DNA of 64,000 nucleotides from CATOSP01 sp965216155 (GCA_965216155.1 CBDCFD010000005.1:806001-870000); one strand, 5' to 3'; positions 45,848-55,373 are shown, counted from the stretch's first letter. Notes: a model not told the origin generated them from the sequence alone. Made by a program: numbers and translations.

Positions 45848-45990
45848 CCTGGCTGGAATACCTGAAGTCTGACTTTCTGCCAGGGGTGTTGCAACCGGGT
45901 TTTCCAGCCACCCACTCAGCTACGACAGGGGGGAATTTACAGCCGGTGGCTGGAAACAGGGCTGTTTCCAGCCACTTCCCCTGGCTGATC
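45848..45990. other. probable res/crossover site of the resolvase
   Basis: The core is a perfect dyad at 45946-45975 with arms GTGGCTGGAAACAG and CTGTTTCCAGCCAC around GG. Related half-sites are spaced along the region: GGCTGGAATACC near 45850, TTTTCCAGCCACC at 45900 and a further CCTGGCTG near 45980. Repeated TTTCCAGCCAC units upstream of a resolvase gene match the multi-dyad layout of res sites. Confidence 0.55.
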
Positions 45991-46209
45991 GTGAACCACT
46001 CAGGAACCACTAGCCGCGGGGGCATGTTCTCCATTCACTACTCATACCAGTTTCACCCGCTTTTAGGACAGGCTCTAAATGGGCATACAAGCACCGGAGG
46101 CCCTGCGGCCTTCCGTGTAAATGATCAGGTACTTTAGGACAGAAAACTGCAAATTATTCGGGGTCATTACTTAACCCTGCCTTGATTCCGTCCAATTAAA
46201 GGGTTGCTC

Positions 46210-47916
46210 CTACGTGGTATGGATCCGATGGATCAGCGCATTGGCCGCCGTCCTGGCCTCGTGGAGCCGTTGCAGATGTTGTTTCTGTTCCTGGCGGTGA
46301 GCGTTAAGCTCCTCACGGTGCTGGACCAACTGTTCCAGAGGGTCCTCCAGCATTTCCTTGATGACTTCTGCCCACGCGCCATTGAATGTACTCTCGGTAC
46401 TTGCGCTAATAGTCGCGAATTCCTCCTGAATATCCTGCCGTATCTTTTGGAGCTCCTGGCTTTGCTTATCTTCACGACGTTCCGCCTGGAGTTGCGCACC
46501 GACGGTTAGCGTAGCCCCTGCTATGCTAAGAAACGGGGCCGCTCTCCCTATGTAACTGGTCAGCCTGACCGCTTCCCAGGGGCGGAAGGAATGGCCCAAC
46601 CGGTGACCGATTCCGAGAATCGCCCGATGCCCGACGCTTCCCGAGAATCGGGCCATCCCGGAAGCGCCTTGAGATACCCTCGCGGAGTTAAAGGCCAACT
46701 CCTGGGACAGGTCGCTTAACTTCTTTGCGACAGAGGCGGCTCCGTGAAAGGCATCGCTCCAGTCGTGGCCCTCCATTCGGCGGTGTATATTCCGGAAAGT
46801 TTCCTGATACCGACTGCTGCCTTCCAGGTCTTCTAGACGTTTACCCAGCAAGGGCAGTATTTCCGAGGCGTGATCCTCGGTTTCTTGTATGAGCTGCCGA
46901 TGTATCTCTTCTAACCGGCTTTGCGCTCTCTCGGCGGCACGCTCCAATTCGTCCTGCGTAACTTCCGGGTAATAGTGTTCGGCCAATCCTGAGCCGCAGA
47001 TTGAGATATCGGTGGTGGCCTTTGCGACGGCATTGCGGACAACCAGCCGCACCTGGTCCCTTGCTTCGGTGATGGCTCTAATATTCTGGTTGTACACATG
47101 GACCATGCTATCGGCGTCCGGGTCATCGATGCGTTCCAACTCAACTGCTTCCTTCAGGACTTGGTCAATGCTGTACAGGACGGTGGTATGCCGGGCCAGC
47201 AAGCCTTGTTGGCTGATAAGTTCGTTGAGATTGGCGGACAGCCCGTCCAGGTTGCCCTCTTGGGACAGGTCGTTGGCAAACTCGGGGTCGGTCTCGGTCT
47301 GCGCTTCCAGGGCGCTTTCCGCGTCGGTGAAGGTGATGCGCAAGTCTTCCGGCGCAAAAGGCTCCAGTGGCTTTCTAAGATCTTCCGTAATAATGGCCTG
47401 AGCCTCAGGGGTGTTGCCGTTGGCGTGCCGGCCCATTTTGTTAACCACCAGGATGGTCTCGTAGGCTTTCTCGTGGTCGACGGCCAGCTTGCGGTAATGC
47501 TGTCCCAGGTGGCTGTCAAACAGTTCGTTGGTGATAACGAACACCATCAAATCGGCGTTGCTGATAGCCTCGTACGAAATGGCGTCATGGTCGGGCCGCA
47601 ACGAGGTGTGAATCCCGGGAGTATCGATGACGGTAACGCCTTCCCATTCGTAGCTATGAGTTTCCTTGGTGGTTATGCCGGCGCCGGTAGCGATGTCGTC
47701 CCGTCCGGTAAGGGCTTTCAGAAGGGTTGACTTTCCGCTGCTGTACTGACCGGCAAAAACCAGGCTGATGGGCCGCTCGCCAGCTTGGACGTTGATGGGC
47801 AACCGTTGGACTAAATCTCTTATGTCAGAAGATCGGGATTCGGATAATGCCTGGCGAGCCATAGCAAGGATTTGCTCGGTTTCCCGCGCCCAGTGGTGCG
47901 TGTTCAGCATTGTCAT
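46210..47916 (-). CDS. dynamin-like GTPase B
   Basis: ATG at 47916 (AAGG upstream) lies ten bases after the end of GTPase A. The 568-residue protein has G1 GQYSSGKST at about 56-64, the switch Thr in GAGITTKETHSYEW, G3 VIDTPGIHT at 96-104 and a G4 variant LVVNKMG, where Gly replaces the usual Asp. The rest is helical, with long heptads near both ends (KQSQELQKIRQDIQEEFATI). A weakly hydrophobic patch (APFLSIAGATLTVGA) lies near 460. The plan is that of bacterial dynamin-like proteins and LeoA. Pairs of different dynamin-like proteins are known to act together (CjDLP1/2). Expected role: GTP-driven membrane remodelling. Confidence 0.82.
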   Translation of the reverse strand: MTMLNTHHWARETEQILAMARQALSESRSSDIRDLVQRLPINVQAGERPISLVFAGQYSSGKSTLLKALTGRDDIATGAGITTKETHSYEWEGVTVIDTPGIHTSLRPDHDAISYEAISNADLMVFVITNELFDSHLGQHYRKLAVDHEKAYETILVVNKMGRHANGNTPEAQAIITEDLRKPLEPFAPEDLRITFTDAESALEAQTETDPEFANDLSQEGNLDGLSANLNELISQQGLLARHTTVLYSIDQVLKEAVELERIDDPDADSMVHVYNQNIRAITEARDQVRLVVRNAVAKATTDISICGSGLAEHYYPEVTQDELERAAERAQSRLEEIHRQLIQETEDHASEILPLLGKRLEDLEGSSRYQETFRNIHRRMEGHDWSDAFHGAASVAKKLSDLSQELAFNSARVSQGASGMARFSGSVGHRAILGIGHRLGHSFRPWEAVRLTSYIGRAAPFLSIAGATLTVGAQLQAERREDKQSQELQKIRQDIQEEFATISASTESTFNGAWAEVIKEMLEDPLEQLVQHREELNAHRQEQKQHLQRLHEARTAANALIHRIHTT

Positions 47917-47926
47917 GGTCTGTACC

Positions 47927-50131
47927 TTATTCCGCGGCGATGATATGCAATCGGGTCAATTGCTGCGCCAGTCTGATTCCGGTTTTGCGTTTTGGGTCCG
48001 TTGGGAAATCACTGATGTACGCCGTCTGCGTTTGACGGTCGATTTCAACCCTACCTGCTCTGTCAGCCTCGTAGGCCAATTGCCGAATGATCGAAATTTC
48101 GGAGAAATCGCTCGAAACGACATGGACGGCTTCATTGAGCAATGTACCCAGCCGGGCGATTGTATCGGTATCCGGCTTGCTATCCCCTCTGGCAATGAAT
48201 GCAATCGCCTGGCTGGGAACCCGGGCCACGGCGCCCACTTTGGCCATCTCATCCGCGCAACCCAGGTGGGCCAGAGCATTGCCGACCGTCTCCCTGTTGA
48301 GCGCCAGCAGGTCATCGTTGCTTCGCCAGGCAATGTCCCTGGTGACTGTAGCGGCCTGGCCGTTGGATTGGGCCAAAGAGTTGAGTGATGCAGTGACTCT
48401 GTTAAGGTACTGCGCAGTGAGATCATCGAGCCATTGACGCATACTGTTGCGGATTTGGTTTTCAATGTCGTCCATCGATTCACGAAGTTTTGTAGTTATT
48501 TCTGCGATGGCTTCGCGGCGCTTCTTGTCCCGACTGCCGAAAAACCGGCCCATTAGGCCGGAGATGCTAATGACAACTCCCGTTCCTAGCAACGCCCATC
48601 CTAGAGGGTTCCAAGCTAACGTCGCTCCAGCCAAGTATAATCCTGCCGTAACCACCCCAAGTCCGGCAGATGCAAGTCCTATCCCCCGGTTCCACATACG
48701 GCGGGTATCGCGGATTGGTCCGGCCTCAATGGACACCTTTTGAAAGCTAATATCCAGAATCCTGATTTCCTCTCGGATTTCCTGGATCAGCTCCTCGAAA
48801 TATTCCTGGCATTCCCTGGCCAGACTTTCTTGCAGCGCCTTGGCTTCCCGTTCAATGTTGGCCGCCCTAACTTTATTATTCCATTTGTCGGGAAGCATTT
48901 TGTCTTCGCAATACTGCTCGGCAAAGGAGGGTATCTCGCGGCGCAGGTTGCCGATTGTTTGTCTGATTAATCCGTCAACCCGGGCGTCTGCCCGGCGCGG
49001 GAACTGGTCGCACCAACTTTGCGCTTCTCTAGCCCGGTCGGCCAGGCGCGCCTGTAGCTTTTGCTGCAAATGCGCAGTTGACAGCATTCCCTCCAACCCG
49101 GAGAGGAGGGAAGCGGTTTCACTGTGGCCGAAGCTTTGCTTGCGGTGGAAGGGGCCGTTTTCAATTACTTCCTTCAGGATGTACTCTTTGACCAGGGAGA
49201 AACGACTGGCCTGTTTGAGGCCATCGCTCCATTCCTGATAGTCGGGAAGTGTAGCCAGGTACCTGGCGAGGAGGTGGGTATTCACTATGGGCATTTCGTA
49301 GCCCGGTATGTACTGGGCGGTAATTTCGTCAAATTGCCGACTGCTGCACCTCAGCTTCTTTTCATCGAAGATTGTGTGCAAGTCGCGCAGGAAAAGGCGT
49401 ACGTTCCCTTGCCTGATGCCGAGTTTGACGTTACGGACTCCCAGCACGGTGCGCCCCATGATACGGAGCCGGGCGAGATGCTCCGCCTCGGACGCTTGTG
49501 GGTCATCGTCGGTAATCATGAAAAGCACCAGGTCAGCGTCGGTGGCGGCGTTGTGGGCGATCTGCTCCTCAACACCGCCATCAAATGCGGCCACGCCCGG
49601 AACATCGGTTACGGTCAACCCCTTCCACTCGTAGCACCTGACATCCCGGGTGGTCCGCTGAGCGCCGTTACCAATAGACTTGCCGTCACCTTTGGTCAGT
49701 ATCTCCATAAGGGTGGACTTGCCGGACATGGTGCGTCCGAAAAGCGTCAGGTTGAAGGTATCGAGCTTCTTGGCCTTTCGCTCGACTTCCCGGCGCAGCC
49801 TTTCGTGTTCCTCCTCCATGTTGGCAATCTGCTCTTCCAACCCTTGGCGTGTTTCGTCGGCTTCAGGGCTGGATACCTGTGCGGGTAAGGCTTTGAGCAG
49901 TAACGCTCGGACTTCCGTTATAGTCTGCCGGCTTTGCTCCAAGCGCCGGCTGGCGGCCTGATGGGCTTCCCAGGCGGCGGCACTGCAATCTTCGAGGGCC
50001 GCTTGTAGTCTGCCTGACCGGTTTCGCTCCCGTTTGGTCACCTCGAACTGCGTGGCCTGGTCGAGGATGGCCTGCGCTTCGGTCAGAATTACCAGCATTT
50101 CAGCCGAAGTTAGTTGGTTATCGACGGTCAT
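47927..50131 (-). CDS. dynamin-like GTPase A with transmembrane hairpin
   Basis: ATG at 50131 is chosen because it overlaps the preceding stop as ATGA; the longer frame to 50326 reads the upstream gene out of frame. The 734-residue protein has an N-terminal coiled coil (about 1-125), G1 LFGRTMSGKSTLMEIL near 128, the switch in GAQRTTRDVRCYEWKG and G3 TVTDVPGVAAFDGG. Two hydrophobic segments sit at about 477-523 (GLGVVTAGLYLAGATLAWNP, GWALLGTGVVISISGLMG). A helical C-terminus follows. No clean NKxD is seen. It is a membrane-inserted dynamin-like protein, coupled to the coiled-coil gene upstream and GTPase B downstream. A decayed paralogue is at 10332-11279. Confidence 0.82.
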   Translation of the reverse strand: MTVDNQLTSAEMLVILTEAQAILDQATQFEVTKRERNRSGRLQAALEDCSAAAWEAHQAASRRLEQSRQTITEVRALLLKALPAQVSSPEADETRQGLEEQIANMEEEHERLRREVERKAKKLDTFNLTLFGRTMSGKSTLMEILTKGDGKSIGNGAQRTTRDVRCYEWKGLTVTDVPGVAAFDGGVEEQIAHNAATDADLVLFMITDDDPQASEAEHLARLRIMGRTVLGVRNVKLGIRQGNVRLFLRDLHTIFDEKKLRCSSRQFDEITAQYIPGYEMPIVNTHLLARYLATLPDYQEWSDGLKQASRFSLVKEYILKEVIENGPFHRKQSFGHSETASLLSGLEGMLSTAHLQQKLQARLADRAREAQSWCDQFPRRADARVDGLIRQTIGNLRREIPSFAEQYCEDKMLPDKWNNKVRAANIEREAKALQESLARECQEYFEELIQEIREEIRILDISFQKVSIEAGPIRDTRRMWNRGIGLASAGLGVVTAGLYLAGATLAWNPLGWALLGTGVVISISGLMGRFFGSRDKKRREAIAEITTKLRESMDDIENQIRNSMRQWLDDLTAQYLNRVTASLNSLAQSNGQAATVTRDIAWRSNDDLLALNRETVGNALAHLGCADEMAKVGAVARVPSQAIAFIARGDSKPDTDTIARLGTLLNEAVHVVSSDFSEISIIRQLAYEADRAGRVEIDRQTQTAYISDFPTDPKRKTGIRLAQQLTRLHIIAAE

Positions 50132-50903
50132 AACACCCCTATTACAATAGCGGCAATGGCAACCAGGCTGCTGGCCGTTGTGACAGCGACCAGTATCCGG
50201 CCTGAACTTGGACCATCTGGCGTCCAAGGCGGCCACCACGGTGTCCGTATGTAGCTGGTGGGCCTGGTTCAGATTGACGGTAGCCTGAGTCAGGGCTTCC
50301 TGGTAGGTACTGACGTTGGATGCCAACGCCGTATCGAGCCTGGCGTGCTAGCCCGGCTGAGGCGCTGCTGAGCGCCTGCTCATATTGCAATCCCTGTTCG
50401 CGTTGCTGGCTTTGCAACTCTGCAGCGGCATTATCCAGGGCGGCCTGGTGCGTTTCCTGCAGTCTGGTCCGGTCTTCGTCGGTTTGCTGCCGGGCCTGTT
50501 GGAGTATTTCCAGGACCCTTTCCAATAACTGCTGACCCTCTGCGGTATATTGCCCGGCCATGTCATTCAGCTCACTGACGCTGGCCTGGTGTTGCTGATG
50601 CAACTGTTCCAAACTGGATAAGGTTTCCTGTCGGATGCCGTCGGCAGCAGCCGCAAACTCGCCCAGCAGATTTGCTCCGGTTGTGCCCAGGGACTTGCTG
50701 GCAATGTCCAACGCCTCCCGATGGGCCTGCTCCAGAGCTTCTTGAGACCGCCGGATGGCCGTGTCAGCCCTTTCCTGGGCGGCAGCGTTGATGTCGTCGT
50801 GCTCGGTGACGTGCATCGCGAGCGTCCGCGACTGTTGGGCAACCTGCTGCACAACATGGGATAGGACTTCACCAGCATTGCCCTCATCTGTCTGTGTAGT
50901 CAT
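50128..50903 (-). pseudogene. coiled-coil membrane-anchored partner, broken by two frameshifts
   Basis: ATG at 50903 follows GGAGGG. The text GEVLSHVVQQVAQQSRTLAM and long heptads run to ALSSASAGLARQA. A shift near 50345 leads to RLDTALASNVSTYQEALTQA and TVVAALDARWSKF. Another near 50205 leads to the anchor RILVAVTTASSLVAIAAIVI, ending GVL and TGA overlapping the GTPase A start. The reconstructed 255-260 residue protein matches the intact copy at 11276-12043 in every part. Both shifts would remove the anchor. Either this operon has lost its scaffold while keeping the GTPases, or the shifts are consensus errors. Confidence 0.75.
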
Positions 50904-51049
50904 AGTCAACCCTCCGATGCGCCGTAAATTCAATCTGACCGCTATACCAGTCTTATAACCACTGATGCCAATTTGACGTAATAATGAAAATGCTAAGGCA
51001 TCCTACTGTGTTGTGAGTTGAGCCAGCCATCCTGGCCTTCGCCCCGGTC

Positions 51050-51395
51050 ATGACTGTCTCGGCAGAGTCCGACGACCCAGACTGGAAACTGGCGCCGACC
51101 GGACTGACGGCAACTGCACGAGATGAGGTCGGAGAGTTGGACGTCACCTGGGACCCCAATGTCCAGGACACCAAGACGCTGTCCGATTACCGCGTCACCT
51201 GGACGCCGGATGGTGAGGACTTCAAGGACAGCAGAGAGACCGACTGGAGTGCCTACCCGACCACGAACCAGCTCACCGTAACCGGCCTCGACGCCGGCGC
51301 AACCTACCAGGTTAAAGTCCGAGCCCGGTACTATGACAACAAAAGATCCATCTGGAGCGACGCCGTCAGGACCCAGTTCGCCGGAGTCGACCCGG
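51050..51395 (+). pseudogene. Fn3 domain fragment
   Basis: The frame reads DPDWKLAPTGLTATARDEVG, ELDVTWDPNVQDTKTLSDYR, VTWTPDGEDF, then TNQLTVTGLDAGATYQVKVR and a domain end SIWSDAVRTQF, a single fibronectin type III repeat. The start lacks a signal peptide and the frame then enters unrelated sequence. It is probably another broken piece of a large surface protein like those at 36.7 and 55.4 kb. Confidence 0.65.
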
Positions 51396-51506
51396 TAGGC
51401 GATGAGCAGGTCCTTTTCCTCATTGGTCATGGTGCAACTCCCTACAGGCTCCCCACGCGTTTATGCTTCCGCGCCGGTTGGGTGCCGACAACATCCATTA
51501 TGTAAG

Positions 51507-51653
51507 CTAAGGGTGTCCCCCGAACCTTTCCTTGACCGCCGAAACCAGCTGAGCGCGGATCTCGGCCTTCAACTTTTCCCTGTTGCCGCCGGCCTGGCCC
51601 ACGGTCTCGGCGACCACGCGCCGGAGTTCCCGCACCATTTCCATCTCCGTCAT
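51507..51653 (-). CDS. 48-aa small protein
   Basis: ATG at 51653 follows GGGAGGAACG, one of the better ribosome binding sites in the window. The product MTEMEMVRELRRVVAETVGQ continues as a charged amphipathic helix (REKLKAEIRAQLVSAVKERF) and ends GGHP. No family is recognised and the start/stop spacing is clean. It could be a small regulator or the N-terminal remnant of a longer protein. Confidence 0.45.
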   Translation of the reverse strand: MTEMEMVRELRRVVAETVGQAGGNREKLKAEIRAQLVSAVKERFGGHP

Positions 51654-51901
51654 CGTTCCTCCCGGATGACCGTGGCCATGGCCACGGTGCCCCGTTCACC
51701 CCACCCTCAGGGCGTTCCGCACCGTCTTTTTGTTGACCTCAAATGGTCATGCGGCCATTCCCTGAGAATCCCCTGAGGACGGTGCTGGGCGAGAACTCCG
51801 AGGCTGAGTCGATGCGCCCATTCAGCCGGTGTCAACCCCACCGCTTCTGGGTGTCGGCCCGAGGACATGGGGCAACGGTTTGCCGTGTTGGTCTGGTGGA
51901 A

Positions 51902-52939
51902 TCAACCCCCGGATGCGCCGGGGGACTTGAGGATATCCGCGATTTTCTGCAGTTGGCCCACCACTTCATCCAGGACCATATCGTACTCCACGCCGGTCAT
52001 GACTTGGATCGGGACCCAAGTCCCTGACACCGATCTGCCGCTGTCCTCCAAGATCTGGCCTACCCGGTTGTTCGGCAGCCCCAGCCACAACGGGGTGTCA
52101 CCGTTGGTTCCCCAGTTGTTGTGGTTCACTCCAAACCAGAAGTCCCCGCTGACACCCGTGAAGTGTAGGTACCTCCCGTAGCCGTAGGGTTGCGGTGTCG
52201 CCCGCAGCCTGTTGACATCCATCCACCCTTCCCTTACCCTACGAGCATCCAAGGCGGCGTCAACAAGGCGGTTCCAGCCGATCATTCTTCTCGAAAAGGA
52301 GGGAGCGAGTTCGCTCCTCAGGACCGGCAGGAATGCTTCCTGGTCTTCGCGCTGGGCGAGGCCGCTCAGTTGCATTATATCGGAGGCGATACCGGAATCC
52401 TCAGCAACGGGGACCATTCCCTCCAGCAGCTGGGCCCAACTGATCAGGATGACGCGTTTGTCGGATCCGGCAATCCTGGCCTTCCGAGTACGGTCAGGAA
52501 TATCGATCGGCTCAAAACCCGGGCCGTCGACTACGCCTTCAAACTGCTTCCTGATTTCGGCCCAAAGGGTGTCGATCCTGATGTCCGGAGCGATGAACAA
52601 CAGGACACCCGGCCCCTCATCGTTCAACAACTGGAAATAACCGCTGGCCTGGCCTCCCAACAGAGTGGCCCAGAACTTGGACTCCACCAACAGTCGTTTG
52701 GCTCCATTCCTGTCGTAACCGACCATGTCGGGACGTGACCCGTCCTCATACGTGACCTGGGTCTCGACCCTGTTTATGGGACCCACCTGGAAGTCACCGT
52801 CACGGAGAAGGCTGTCCAGCACCCCGCGACAGGCAGGAGATTTGTTCAGTATGAATGCCAGGGCATCCGTAGCCGCGTCCTCGACGCGGCTCGTCAGCCT
52901 GCGGACCAGGAAAGAAAGCAAGGTGTCATTGGCTACCAT
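51902..52939 (-). CDS. PD-(D/E)XK nuclease-superfamily-like protein
   Basis: ATG at 52939 opens a 345-residue protein. Near residues 55-105 it has QVTYEDGSRPDMVGYDRNGA, KRLLVESKFWATLLGGQASG, then YFQLL. Asp in RPD, Glu-x-Lys in VESK and the following Q...Y form the PD-(D/E)XK core. The rest includes SDKRVILISWAQLLEGM, a tryptophan-rich part and a C-terminal GYGRYLHFTG, WFGVNHNNWG segment. Proteins of this kind appear near restriction and defence genes, but I cannot assign a named family. It has its own strand run with the small gene downstream. Confidence 0.62.
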   Translation of the reverse strand: MVANDTLLSFLVRRLTSRVEDAATDALAFILNKSPACRGVLDSLLRDGDFQVGPINRVETQVTYEDGSRPDMVGYDRNGAKRLLVESKFWATLLGGQASGYFQLLNDEGPGVLLFIAPDIRIDTLWAEIRKQFEGVVDGPGFEPIDIPDRTRKARIAGSDKRVILISWAQLLEGMVPVAEDSGIASDIMQLSGLAQREDQEAFLPVLRSELAPSFSRRMIGWNRLVDAALDARRVREGWMDVNRLRATPQPYGYGRYLHFTGVSGDFWFGVNHNNWGTNGDTPLWLGLPNNRVGQILEDSGRSVSGTWVPIQVMTGVEYDMVLDEVVGQLQKIADILKSPGASGG

Positions 52940-52971
52940 GAGAAACCTCCTTTACGCTTGCAATTGGAGCC

Positions 52972-53343
52972 TCAACTGGCCGGATCGGTCGGGTAGTCCT
53001 CTGCTCTGCCCGTGTCCCCTGATTGGATGACAAAGTCCCTCCGGTCCCGATACAGGCGGGCGCGGTTGACGACGTAGTTGCCACCCGGTTCCAGATCGTC
53101 CCAGTGGGTCATCAGCCAATACTTGTGGTCTCCGATGAAGAGATAGGTGTTGTTCATACTGAAGAAGCGGCAGGCCACGCCCTCGCCGGCGCGGAACCGC
53201 TCGCAGAGCGCCTCCAGCAACTCCTGCTGCCCGTCCCTCTCCGACAGCACGTACTCGTGGGGCCAGGTGTCACGGTAGGTGACCGCTTCTCGCCACGGTG
53301 CGGCGGCGATGAGTTTCGTCAGCTTCAGTCCCATCTCTGGCAT
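52972..53343 (-). CDS. hypothetical protein
   Basis: The 123-residue product starts MPEMGLKLTKLIAAAPWREA and contains YVLSERDGQQELLEALCERF, then GVACRFFSMNNTYLFIGDHK, YWLM and NYVVNRARLYRDRRDF. The FFS.NNTYLFIGDHKYW segment has the look of a conserved small alpha/beta protein, but no function is known to me. It lies 32 bases upstream of the PD-(D/E)XK gene start on the same strand and may be co-transcribed with it. Confidence 0.55.
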   Translation of the reverse strand: MPEMGLKLTKLIAAAPWREAVTYRDTWPHEYVLSERDGQQELLEALCERFRAGEGVACRFFSMNNTYLFIGDHKYWLMTHWDDLEPGGNYVVNRARLYRDRRDFVIQSGDTGRAEDYPTDPAS

Positions 53344-53525
53344 TTCTCCCAGGAATGGAGTTCCCCCAGATCCATGTAATGCTCCGTCTCCGCCAGGGAG
53401 CGGTGCTCGGTTATGCCACCGCTTCTTCCCTTTTCAGCATCCTGAGGACGGTGCTGGCAGCGCACTCGAAGTCGCGGGCGATCCGCCGGGGTAGTAGTCG
53501 GCCTCCTACGCCTGTTGCGGAAGAC

Positions 53526-54421
53526 TCAACTGACATCTCTAGTTGGAGCCTCTATGCTCACCCGCACGCTTGCGATACCCCTGCGCTGCCATTCTCCAGC
53601 CCGAAACCCCTCTCGGCTCCTGATATTCCCAATGACCTTGGATGAGGGCTTCATTTGCGCCGCGTCCCAGCGGCGCACCTCTCGCCGACCGTCCCGATAC
53701 GATTCCTCGATCCACGCTTCCTTGGTTTGCAGCAGGGCATCCAGAAACGCCCCCTTCTCTGGAGGATCCAGCTCGATCGGTAGGATGGACCCACTGCTGC
53801 GCCCAGGTCGCGGCCTGGAATTATCTCCGCCTTCCTTGGACAGGAATCGGACAGGCAGGCCATCCAGTACGGTGGTCAAGTCAAATCCAGGGTCCTCCAC
53901 GAAATCAGGGCATGGACAGACAGGATTTCTGGCAAAGAACAGTTCCCACGATGCCTGGCGGATGGCTCGCTGGAGTTCAGGATGGGGATACTGATGCTCC
54001 GGCAGCATACCCGGCCAGAAAGGCATATAGCAAATGTTCCAGCCGGCGGTGAACGCCTCGGGGTTATGGGTATTGCCCCAGATGTAGCGCAGGCCATAAC
54101 CGAACCGCCGGGCGAGCTTGTGCCCGGTGTACCGCTCCCACGCCATCTGCGCTCGAGAGTTGTCATCAAGGACGACCCTGCGGCCGTCTGCCCCGTCCCA
54201 TGTGGCGCTCGCTCCCTTGTCCAGCTTTGGATAGTGCTCCCGACTACGCCGGACGCGGTCTGGAAAGAATGGCGTTTTCTCCCGCACAGCATCGGGGGGA
54301 CGAAGTAGGTGTGGGTGAAGGCAGATTTAATGATGGACACGCCGCCGTCGCGGAAATACTCCTCCAAAGACTGGATCACGGAAATCGGTTCTCCGGTATC
54401 TACCCAGACCCTGAATGCCAT
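53526..54421 (-). pseudogene. hypothetical protein with one frameshift at a C6 run
   Basis: The start at 54421 gives MAFRVWVDTGEPISVIQSLE, EYFRDGGVSIIKSAFTHTYF, VPP. At about 54297 a one-base change in a run of six C/G is needed to continue as EKTPFFPDRVRRSREHYPKL, AQMAWERYTGHKLARRFGYG and LRYIWGNTHNPEAFTAGWNI. Cysteines (NPVCPCPDF) and a long C-terminus follow. The restored protein has about 297 residues and no recognised family; the NTHNPEAFTAGWNICYMP part suggests a conserved enzyme-like core. Whether the shift is real cannot be decided. Confidence 0.5.
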
Positions 54422-54440
54422 CCCTCTCTCCTATGACCTG

Positions 54441-54637
54441 CTGACAGGGGTATGTATTTCATTTGGGACTTTGCGCAGTTGAACGTGAGACCGCATAGTA
54501 GGGTAGGCTTGCTCAAATACAAAACCGCTCCCAAATGCTCACTATCGGGCCCATTCCGTCATTCCGGCGTAGGCCGGAATCCAGGGGCGGTGGGGCCGGT
54601 TCGTAGCTATAATCTCAATTTTACATACCCTTGTCAG
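54441..54637 (+). mobile_element. MITE copy B, about 197 bp
   Basis: Ends CTGACAGGGGTATGTA and TACATACCCTTGTCAG are the same as copy A at 12470-12664, and the interior aligns to its reverse complement with small differences. Internal CCGGCGTAGGCCGG is a minor dyad. A clear target duplication is not visible at this site. It lies between the frameshifted hypothetical gene and the HNH gene. Confidence 0.85.
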
Positions 54638-54683
54638 CCCCGTGGGGGGGGTGCGGATAAATGAGTTCCGTGGCGCTGTCCCG

Positions 54684-55373
54684 TCAGGGCTTGAGGTTGA
54701 TGGCGGCATGGTGGGCGAACCGGGCGGCTTCCTCATCCCACATACCACCGTGGTCGGTCATCCACTGCCATAACTCGGTCTGGGACCGGGTACCCTTCCT
54801 CCGGTGACATGCCGTGCAAAGGGCCTGGAGGTTGCCCAGCTCCGTTGGCCCGTCCTCAGTCCAGGGAATGATGTGGTCGACTTCCAGATGGGTGGGCCTG
54901 CGTTCGTTGGCCCCACACCCGGCGCACTTCGCGAGCTGCGCCCCGATGAGTCGAGGAAGGAACTTCCGGGCCGTCGCCTCCGGCGGCCTCCTGCTGCCCT
55001 TACTGCGTAGAGCGCTGCCAGACCTGAGCTTGTAGTCCTTGATGGAGTCACCATCCATGAGCAGCAGGTCCAGCTCGGGGACCTCCAGGTTGACCCAGTA
55101 CCCGCCGTTGTAGTCCCGGACGATCCACCGGCGGAAGTGGGGATGGTTCTCGCCGCCACTCCGCCTGTCCTGGCCGGTCATGTGGGCCAGTTCCTTCGTT
55201 ACGGTGTCGTAGATCAGGGCGTCCGGGTTGTCCTCGCGGCGCTTGACTGGCGGGATCCCCGGGGTCAGCCGATCGGCAACCCTGTCGACGATCACCCCGG
55301 TGGTTATCCTGGTGCCGGCATCGAGAAGAACTCTTTCGATGGCCTTGACCAATTCGGTTGTTAGGGTGTTCAT
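54684..55373 (-). CDS. HNH endonuclease
   Basis: ATG at 55373 was chosen (MNTLTTELVKAIERVLLDAG); further upstream the frame overlaps an unrelated gene. The 229-residue protein has an N-terminal helical domain with ALIYDTVTKELAHMTGQDRR and a central FRRWIVRDYNGGYWVNLEVP. The HNH core follows: CAGCGANERRPTHLEVDHII, PWTEDGPTELGNLQALCTAC, HRRKG. The two CxxC pairs and the DH...N...H order indicate a zinc-bound beta-beta-alpha metal nuclease. It could be a restriction or homing-type enzyme; no methylase is adjacent. The gene faces the Ig-like fragment tail to tail at its 5' side. Confidence 0.82.
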   Translation of the reverse strand: MNTLTTELVKAIERVLLDAGTRITTGVIVDRVADRLTPGIPPVKRREDNPDALIYDTVTKELAHMTGQDRRSGGENHPHFRRWIVRDYNGGYWVNLEVPELDLLLMDGDSIKDYKLRSGSALRSKGSRRPPEATARKFLPRLIGAQLAKCAGCGANERRPTHLEVDHIIPWTEDGPTELGNLQALCTACHRRKGTRSQTELWQWMTDHGGMWDEEAARFAHHAAINLKP

